In this document: in pieces, positions 1 through 4,233 of the stretch
Layout of the letters: the number at the start of each line of letters is the position of its first letter
How positions within the stretch are numbered: the stretch's first letter is position 1
Origin: Spirochaetales bacterium
GTDB lineage: Bacteria; Spirochaetota; Spirochaetia; DSM-2461
DNA length: 7,650 bases
Assembly: GCA_002748225.1 (NCBI GenBank)
Contig: PDRU01000026.1
Coordinates: 1-7,650, forward strand
Direction of reading: 5' to 3'
The notes under the pieces: model-generated
What the model was told of the DNA's origin: nothing
The model's database searches: none
What the model saw: only the letters and a program-made list of their open reading frames with translations
Translations under genes and position numbers: made by a program

Positions 1-1416
1 CTTTTCCCCGGTATTTTTGCCGACGGCAGAGGTTACGAAAGACTGCTTCTTGCCGGAAGGGGACTGCTGGCGGCCGGACTGGTAGAGAAAAAAGAAGAGC
101 TGCTGCTGCCCGTGCTGCCCCTGTGGAAAGAACTGGAAGGCTGGTCTCCGGAAAAACGGCTTCTTTACATACGGACACTGTCAATTTCAGGACGGGGTAT
201 TCCCGCTGAAGAGGCTATGAACGCCGTACGGATCATCTGTGAATACATTCCCTGCGAAACCGTTTACAGCAGGGAACATCTGGCCGTCCTTTTCCAGACA
301 GCTCTGGCCCCCGCCTTTATTTCTTCCCGGAGGGCCATGCTGGCTCTTTCGCACATGGAACTGATGGGTTTAATCTCGGGCGAAAAATCCGGTTACTTTA
401 CACAGCCTTCAGCTGTTCACCGGGAAACCGGAAAAATAATTATAACCCCTTCAGGAGATATAACCCTTCATCCGGGAACTCCGCTTTTCAGTACTTTAGC
501 GCTGAGCTTCCAGCCGGAAAAACTGGACATAACCGCTTCTTTTCACATGGATAAAGCCCGTTTTCAATCCGCACTGACCTCCGGCACAGACTCTTTGGTT
601 ATTATGGAGGAACTGGAAGAACGCTCAGGCACACAGATACCGCAGAACATCCGTACACTGTTTAACGAATGGGAACGGGAATACAATGAAGTGGAATGTG
701 TTCTTTACGCTGTACTGAAAGTTCAGGGATTTAGGCGGGAGATTCTGGAAAGCACCGGGATTCTGGATCCCTGGGTAAAGGAAAAACTGCCCGGAGGCAT
801 ATGGCTTCTCAACCCGGAAGAGGAAGAAAAATGGCGCGCGGCGCTTGAAGGAGCCGGCATAACCGATCTTCCCAGTCTGACAACCCCCTCAGGCAGCCCG
901 ATAAAAGTACAGTCTGCAATCAGCAGGGAAGCTTCTCTGCGCAGCCCCCTTCTTTCAGACAATTCCCCCCCGGCTCTGAGCCGGGGAAACTGGCAGCCCT
1001 GCAATGCGCCCTCATCGGCCGCATACATGGAAAAACTCCGGGCGCTGGGAAAAAATATTTTCAAAACTGCTGAAGAACAGCAGGCTTTTAAGGAACGTCT
1101 TGAACGGCGGCTTATCCTGGTGCCGGAGCAAATTCGTCCGGGCGCATGGCGCTATGAAATAATGATGGCCAAGGGCCTGGATTACAAAGGAAAACTCCTG
1201 CTGGCTGAAGCCGCGCTGGCCGGAAAAACCGACCATCTGGCCCTGGACATAGCTGACGGCAGCAGCATGAAAACAATCCGTGTACTTCCCCTCAGACTGG
1301 CGAAAGACGGCAGCGAACACATACTCTGCGCCCTGAAACTTCCGGAAGAGAAAGAAGTTCAGTATAAGATAAGAAAAATCGGGCTGCTCAGAAGAATCAG
1401 AACATCCATTTTCTAG
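1..1416 (+). CDS. Helicase XPB/Ssl2 N-terminal-domain-like protein with WYL-like C-terminus (5' end outside window)
   Basis: The reading frame is open from base 1 to the TAG at 1414-1416 (471 codons visible). The GTG at 112 is in frame but is not a convincing start, because coding-like sequence continues upstream of it, so the gene is cut by the window edge. Residues about 146-230 (nt 436-690) fit the pattern of the helicase XPB/Ssl2 N-terminal family (Helicase_C_3). That pattern is a strand reading IIITPSGDITLHPG, then a helix pair around MDKARFQSAL, then a stretch with IPQNIRTLFNEWERE. An acidic and then a Pro/Ser-rich linker follows (about residues 270-340). The last ~70 residues (HLALDIADGS, IRVLPLRLAKDGSEHILCAL, YKIRKIGLLRRI) resemble the ligand/DNA-sensing fold of WYL domains. 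No helicase Walker motifs are visible here. Such proteins are thought to act in DNA transactions, sometimes beside an XPB-type helicase; the function is inferred. The family call is from memory and moderately sure; the WYL call is weaker. Confidence 0.6.
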   Translation, partial: LFPGIFADGRGYERLLLAGRGLLAAGLVEKKEELLLPVLPLWKELEGWSPEKRLLYIRTLSISGRGIPAEEAMNAVRIICEYIPCETVYSREHLAVLFQTALAPAFISSRRAMLALSHMELMGLISGEKSGYFTQPSAVHRETGKIIITPSGDITLHPGTPLFSTLALSFQPEKLDITASFHMDKARFQSALTSGTDSLVIMEELEERSGTQIPQNIRTLFNEWEREYNEVECVLYAVLKVQGFRREILESTGILDPWVKEKLPGGIWLLNPEEEEKWRAALEGAGITDLPSLTTPSGSPIKVQSAISREASLRSPLLSDNSPPALSRGNWQPCNAPSSAAYMEKLRALGKNIFKTAEEQQAFKERLERRLILVPEQIRPGAWRYEIMMAKGLDYKGKLLLAEAALAGKTDHLALDIADGSSMKTIRVLPLRLAKDGSEHILCALKLPEEKEVQYKIRKIGLLRRIRTSIF

Positions 1417-1419
1417 GAA

Positions 1420-1433
1420 CCGCATTCCGCATT
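1420..1433. repeat. Tandem CCGCATT x2
   Basis: Two perfect adjacent copies of CCGCATT (1420-1426 and 1427-1433) lie just after the stop codon of the first gene. They are visible directly. With only two short units this may be chance or a small replication-slippage duplication, and no function is proposed. Confidence 0.4.
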
Positions 1434-1445
1434 ATCAATCGCCCG

Positions 1446-1474
1446 TTGCCTTGCATCAAAGAGAAAGCTATACT
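1446..1474 (+). promoter_or_regulatory. Sigma-70-type promoter of the small membrane protein gene
   Basis: The -35 candidate TTGCCT (1446-1451, 4 of 6 consensus matches) and the -10 candidate TATACT (1469-1474, 5 of 6) are separated by 17 nt. Only six bases (GCGGCT) lie between the -10 and the ATG at 1481, so transcription would be expected to begin at or next to the A of the start codon. No Shine-Dalgarno fits at normal spacing, which agrees with a leaderless transcript. This is pattern matching only. Confidence 0.5.
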
Positions 1475-1480
1475 GCGGCT

Positions 1481-1612
1481 ATGGCACGAAAATCCCGGAA
1501 AAAAGGATTATTCCAGAGAACGGATATAACACTGATCACACTTCTGGCCATTGTAGCGGCCGGAACATTGATATTCGGCGGCATTCTTATCTGGCTTTTT
1601 ACAATTCTTTAA
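1481..1612 (+). CDS. Small single-pass membrane protein, 43 aa (unrecognised)
   Basis: ATG at 1481 to TAA at 1610-1612. Residues 1-15 are strongly basic (R3, K4, R6, K7, K8, R13). Residues 16-43 form one unbroken hydrophobic stretch (ITLITLLAIVAAGTL onward, with a GG pair at 33-34 and W38) ending almost at the C-terminus. By the positive-inside rule the N-terminus should be cytoplasmic and the protein anchored in the inner membrane by its tail. I do not recognise a family. The start is supported by a promoter-like pair whose -10 ends six bases upstream. An in-frame TTG at 1451 would lie inside that promoter and is less likely. The 3' end overlaps the end of the oppositely oriented aroDE gene by 14 bp. 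Small hydrophobic basic peptides include membrane-complex subunits and type I toxins; nothing here decides between them. A chance ORF remains possible, although the charge and hydrophobic layout and the promoter argue for a real gene. Confidence 0.55.
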   Translation: MARKSRKKGLFQRTDITLITLLAIVAAGTLIFGGILIWLFTIL

Positions 1613-3110
1613 ATAAATTGAACTGAAGCCGGGCCTGCCGCTCAAGCATTCCCAGCCCGTTAGCTGTTTTTATGCCGTGCTTCCGGGCCTGTGAAAGAAA
1701 CAGTGTCTCAGCAGGTGTGTAGATCATGTCAAAGGCCAGACGGCAGCCGGCAAAATTCCACCAGGGTAAGGGATTTACATGTTCAAGAGGAGCCATGCCT
1801 GCCGGAGTTGTCTGTACGGCAAGGTCTATTCCTTTTTCAAGCAAAGCAGCGCTTTCCTGTCCCAGACCGCCCCAGAGGGCATTCACTTCCCCGGCCAGCT
1901 GAGCGGCTTTTTCAGCTGTTCTGTTCAGAATTACAAGATTCACGCCTGCTTCGTTCAAAGCGTGAACCGCGGCACGCGCGGCTCCGCCCGCGCCAATAAC
2001 AAGAGCACGCATTCCCGCCAGACCGGCCCCATCCTCCAGAGCAAGAGCCTCCGCCAGCGCCCCCAGAAATCCCGGAGCATCGGTATTTTCCGCTCTCCAT
2101 CCATTTCCCTCCCGCAGCAGTGTATTGGCTGCGCCGATACGCCGGGCAAGGCCGCTTGAGGATGCAGAGAAAGAAAGGGCCTTTTCCTTATGGGGAACCG
2201 TTACCGACAGCCCCCTGAACCCCCAGAGGCGGCAGGTTTCCAGAGCCGCCTGAAAATTGTCTGCCCGCAGAGGCAGATATGTTCCCGGAAGATTCTGCTC
2301 CCGCAGCCAGGCATTATGAATCTGCGGAGAACGGCTGTGCGCCACCGGGTTGCCCAGGATACCGTAAAGCGGTGTCTCTTCAGCTATACTGCTGAACTGG
2401 TAGAGCTTGTTCAGCAACACCGCATCCAGCTGTCCCGGTGCCGCGGCCCTCTGTTCACCCGCGCCGTTTCCTCCCGGCGCTGCGGCATAAGTCCACAAAG
2501 AGCCCATGCGCTCTGCCAGAATACGGGTCGGTATTCCGTACTCGCCCATACCCAGAAGAACCTTTTCCGGAACATCGCGGCACAATCCGGCCAGTTCTGC
2601 CAGTTTTTTCACATCGCGGCTGCCCCGGCAGTGCAGCGCCAGTTTGGGTATAACGCCGCCGGCAGCCATGCCATGCAGCTCTTCTGCCCAGCCGTTTACT
2701 GAGCGGCCGGCCCAATCGCCCTGAAAATTATGAATGGAACGGATAATACGGGTTCCGCGTTTTTCCGCGGACGCCGCCGCCCCGGCCAGAGGAAGGTTTG
2801 CCTCCAGATCCGCGTAAGCCCAGCCGCCGCTCTCAAGAATGTGAATGAACAGTTTTTCCCGCTCAGTTTCTGTTTCACCAAAGCCGCTTCCGCGCTTTAT
2901 TCCCCAGCGGCCTCCGTCTTCGGCAAGGCGGACGGTCAGAATAAGAGGAAGCGGACTTTTTGCCGGAAACCCGGCCGCCCCGTAACGCTCGGAAGCACGG
3001 AGCATATCAACCCGCAGTTCGGCCATATCAACACAGCCGCGCATTTTTTCCAGCTGCTCCAGATTTTCCTGCAGGGTGGGTGCTGTCAGACAGAGGCAAA
3101 CGCGGCTCAC
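1599..3110 (-). CDS. aroDE: Bifunctional 3-dehydroquinate dehydratase (type I) / shikimate dehydrogenase
   Basis: This 503-residue fusion catalyses two consecutive cytoplasmic steps of the shikimate pathway: 3-dehydroquinate to 3-dehydroshikimate, then NADPH-dependent reduction to shikimate. Residues 1-240 are a type I AroD. They show ELRVDML (31-37), the catalytic histidine in RSIHNFQ (His127), the Schiff-base lysine in IPKLAL (Lys156), Arg196 in GIPTRIL, and the APGQ loop (Gln227). The usual serine before APGQ is alanine here. Residues 247-503 are AroE: YGILGNPVAHSRSP (249-262, shikimate-binding serines), VTVPHK with catalytic Lys308, GAANT (Asn329), NTD with catalytic Asp344, nucleotide-binding GAGGAARA (373-380), the NADP-selective NRT (396-398), DMIYTP (461-466) and GLGMLERQ (485-492). 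All key residues are present, so both halves should be active. The start is GTG, overlapping the TGA of the upstream gene as GTGA, with GGAGT five bases before it, so translation is probably coupled. The same fusion order occurs in plants and some bacteria such as chlamydiae. Confidence 0.95.
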   Translation of the reverse strand: MSRVCLCLTAPTLQENLEQLEKMRGCVDMAELRVDMLRASERYGAAGFPAKSPLPLILTVRLAEDGGRWGIKRGSGFGETETEREKLFIHILESGGWAYADLEANLPLAGAAASAEKRGTRIIRSIHNFQGDWAGRSVNGWAEELHGMAAGGVIPKLALHCRGSRDVKKLAELAGLCRDVPEKVLLGMGEYGIPTRILAERMGSLWTYAAAPGGNGAGEQRAAAPGQLDAVLLNKLYQFSSIAEETPLYGILGNPVAHSRSPQIHNAWLREQNLPGTYLPLRADNFQAALETCRLWGFRGLSVTVPHKEKALSFSASSSGLARRIGAANTLLREGNGWRAENTDAPGFLGALAEALALEDGAGLAGMRALVIGAGGAARAAVHALNEAGVNLVILNRTAEKAAQLAGEVNALWGGLGQESAALLEKGIDLAVQTTPAGMAPLEHVNPLPWWNFAGCRLAFDMIYTPAETLFLSQARKHGIKTANGLGMLERQARLQFNLFKEL

Positions 3111-3604
3111 CAGTCACTCCGGTATACGTAGAGATCGTTTAAGCGCCCCTGCTCATCAAAATACAGGCGCATACGGACAGGATACCCTCTGTCGGGAAGA
3201 AGCCATGTAGGCTGGGCGTCAAAACTGTTAACGGGCGGCCCCCAGAGCTTTTCCACTTCCTTCCTTGTCATACCCATATTCACTCCGTCCACGCTGCCCT
3301 TCCAGCGTTCATCCGCCCGCACCTGCCACACCCGGCTGCCGAACCAGAACAGGTAAATATGACTGGAGTAATAATAAACCACATTATCCTCTGCGCTTAC
3401 ATTCCCGCGGTACACAAACAGATTTTCGGGTGCTCCCAGCCACTGATGAGCCTCAGCGGGCAGCCAGCCCAGGTACGCTGTAAAATCTTCCGCCAGAGGC
3501 AGAGATCCTCCTGAAGATCCGGAATTATCTCCCCATAAAAAGACAGAAGAGAGCAATATAAAACAGACTGCGGGAATTACCCGGAAGTTTACTCGGCTTT
3601 TCAT
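3107..3604 (-). CDS. Exported protein with two BamE/SmpA-like units
   Basis: A 165-residue protein read from the ATG at 3604. A TTG three codons upstream at 3613 also opens the frame but abuts the presumed -10 element. The N-terminus is a typical Sec signal: basic MKSRVNFR, then a hydrophobic core VIPAVCFILLSSVFLW, probably cut near residues 25-28. The only cysteine in that region (Cys14) lies in mid-core and lacks a proper lipobox, so it is probably not a lipoprotein. A Ser/Gly-rich linker follows. Residues 45-98 (WLGAP, then YYY, then YLFWFGSRVWQVRAD) and 110-162 (MGMTRKEVEKLWGPP, then MRLYFDEQGRLNDLYVY) share the plan 'helix, GxP turn, beta hairpin ending in a bulky V/R strand'. This is the plan of BamE/SmpA-type envelope proteins, here seemingly duplicated. 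A role in the periplasm or outer membrane is inferred; the specific function is unknown. It is the first gene of an operon with aroDE, although no functional link between the two is apparent. Confidence 0.75.
   Translation of the reverse strand: MKSRVNFRVIPAVCFILLSSVFLWGDNSGSSGGSLPLAEDFTAYLGWLPAEAHQWLGAPENLFVYRGNVSAEDNVVYYYSSHIYLFWFGSRVWQVRADERWKGSVDGVNMGMTRKEVEKLWGPPVNSFDAQPTWLLPDRGYPVRMRLYFDEQGRLNDLYVYRSDW
3116..3120 (-). promoter_or_regulatory. Ribosome binding site of aroDE
   Basis: On the minus strand GGAGT lies five bases before the GTG start at 3110, inside the last codons of the upstream gene. It fixes the GTG as the aroDE start despite the rarer initiation codon and supports translational coupling through the GTGA overlap. 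Confidence 0.75.
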
Positions 3605-3613
3605 ATGCTGCAA

Positions 3614-3642
3614 ATGCTAGCACTGCAAAGGCCCGGTGTACA
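3614..3642 (-). promoter_or_regulatory. Weak sigma-70-like promoter of the exported-protein/aroDE operon
   Basis: On the minus strand TGTACA (3642-3637, 4 of 6) and TAGCAT (3619-3614, 4 of 6) are 17 nt apart. The -10 ends nine bases before the ATG at 3604, leaving room for at most a few untranslated bases, and no Shine-Dalgarno precedes the ATG. The match is weak; its position in the 100-bp divergent gap is the main support. Confidence 0.3.
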
Positions 3643-3669
3643 GAGTAAAGACTTTTTCCCCGGGATTCT

Positions 3670-3697
3670 TTGAATTTCCGGTTTTTACCGCTATAAT
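3670..3697 (+). promoter_or_regulatory. Strong sigma-70-type promoter of the PilZ gene
   Basis: A perfect -10 hexamer TATAAT (3692-3697) is preceded, 16 nt away, by TTGAAT (3670-3675, 4 of 6). The hexamer ends seven bases before the ATG at 3705, so transcription should start at or next to the first base of the coding region. No Shine-Dalgarno is present. This also excludes the in-frame GTG at 3636 as the start, since it lies upstream of the promoter. Confidence 0.65.
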
Positions 3698-3704
3698 AAG
3701 ATAT

Positions 3705-4094
3705 ATGCATAACGAAAAGAGAGCCTTTCACCGGGAAAAAGCAAGTTCAAAACCAGGAGTTCTTGTTATAGGAGAACGCAACATTGGCGTTATGTTCAAT
3801 GATATTTCCCTTCTGGGAGCCCAGGTACAGGCTTCAGAAGAAAATCTTCCTCCAGTAGGTTCCGCCGGAACACTGCACATGGACTCTGAGCACCACCGCA
3901 TGAAAATACGCTGCAAGGTAGTAGGCCTGGAAAAATACGATCATTACCGCCTGAAATTTGCCGGTATGGAAGAAGAATCTCTCGATAATCTGATGAATCT
4001 TCTAACAGTACTCAGCGGAGGGCGCTACAACCCCCGGGAAGACCTGCCCCGCCTGACATTATACCTGGACGCGTTTAATAAACCTGTTTACTAA
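3705..4094 (+). CDS. PilZ-domain protein, probable c-di-GMP receptor
   Basis: A 129-residue soluble protein read from the ATG at 3705. It carries both halves of the PilZ c-di-GMP signature. RxxxR is in KRAFHRE (Arg6 and Arg10), close to the N-terminus, and D/NxSxxG is in NDISLLG (Asp33, Ser35, Gly38). The beta-rich middle (LHMDSEHHRMKIRCKVVGLEK, around residues 57-80) and the terminal YRLKFAGMEEESLDNLMNLL (strand then helix) fit a stand-alone PilZ barrel. PilZ domains bind cyclic di-GMP and pass the signal to motility, exopolysaccharide or transcription partners. No output domain is attached, so this protein would act by binding a partner that cannot be named from here. It is transcribed alone, divergently from the exported-protein/aroDE operon, and followed by a 139-bp gap before nifJ. 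Binding competence is likely because both motifs are intact; the target pathway is unknown. Confidence 0.85.
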   Translation: MHNEKRAFHREKASSKPGVLVIGERNIGVMFNDISLLGAQVQASEENLPPVGSAGTLHMDSEHHRMKIRCKVVGLEKYDHYRLKFAGMEEESLDNLMNLLTVLSGGRYNPREDLPRLTLYLDAFNKPVY

Positions 4095-4152
4095 TAAATA
4101 AAGAAGCCTAATTTAATTAGTTATATTTTATACAAATAAACCTCTTCTCTCC

Positions 4153-4175
4153 GGCCGGAAGTATTGAACCCGGCC
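4153..4175. promoter_or_regulatory. GC-rich inverted repeat around the nifJ -35 (candidate operator)
   Basis: GGCCGG (4153-4158) and CCGGCC (4170-4175) are perfect inverted copies separated by 11 nt. The 11-nt spacer contains the presumed -35 hexamer TTGAAC (4164-4169). A regulator bound to the two arms would cover the promoter. No T-tract follows, so it is not an intrinsic terminator of the PilZ gene. The dyad is seen directly; the operator role is inferred. Confidence 0.4.
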
Positions 4176-4192
4176 TGCATAGGGTGTATGAT
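4164..4192 (+). promoter_or_regulatory. Sigma-70-type promoter of nifJ
   Basis: TTGAAC (4164-4169, 4 of 6) and TATGAT (4187-4192, 5 of 6) are 17 nt apart. The predicted start near 4199 gives a leader of about 35 nt that contains a good Shine-Dalgarno. The AT-rich stretch 4090-4140 just upstream could act as an UP-element-like enhancer. Confidence 0.5.
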
Positions 4193-4222
4193 TGAACAAA
4201 AAGTTTTTATATTTTCAATTTC

Positions 4223-4227
4223 AAGGA
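4223..4227 (+). promoter_or_regulatory. Ribosome binding site of nifJ
   Basis: AAGGA lies six bases before the ATG at 4234. It selects this ATG over the in-frame TTG at 4192, which overlaps the -10 element and would add 14 residues not expected in the family. Confidence 0.8.
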
Positions 4228-4233
4228 TTTGGC

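Noticed and set aside
1012..1425. Minus-strand open frames opposite the first gene (also 723-1064)
   Set aside because: The plus-strand frame is open throughout and carries domain-like sequence; the opposite frames show none.
1779..2159. Plus-strand open frames within aroDE (also 2190-2702 and 2730-3131)
   Set aside because: They are antisense to strongly conserved AroD/AroE motifs and have no ribosome binding sites or recognisable domains.
3605..3613. TTG start of the exported protein three codons upstream
   Set aside because: It gives no better Shine-Dalgarno and adjoins the presumed -10 element; ATG 3604 followed by basic residues makes a normal signal peptide.
3636..3704. GTG-initiated N-terminal extension of the PilZ protein
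   Set aside because: It would start upstream of a perfect TATAAT promoter, has no Shine-Dalgarno, and adds residues not needed for the RxxxR-first PilZ layout.
4108..4120. CTAAT-TTA-ATTAG dyad after the PilZ gene as an intrinsic terminator
   Set aside because: The stem is only five A/T-rich pairs, and what follows (TTATATTTTA) is not a clean T-tract, so the hairpin would be too weak to terminate.
4192..4233. TTG start adding 14 residues to NifJ
   Set aside because: The TTG overlaps the presumed -10 hexamer, while ATG 4234 has AAGGA at ideal spacing and gives the expected family N-terminus.
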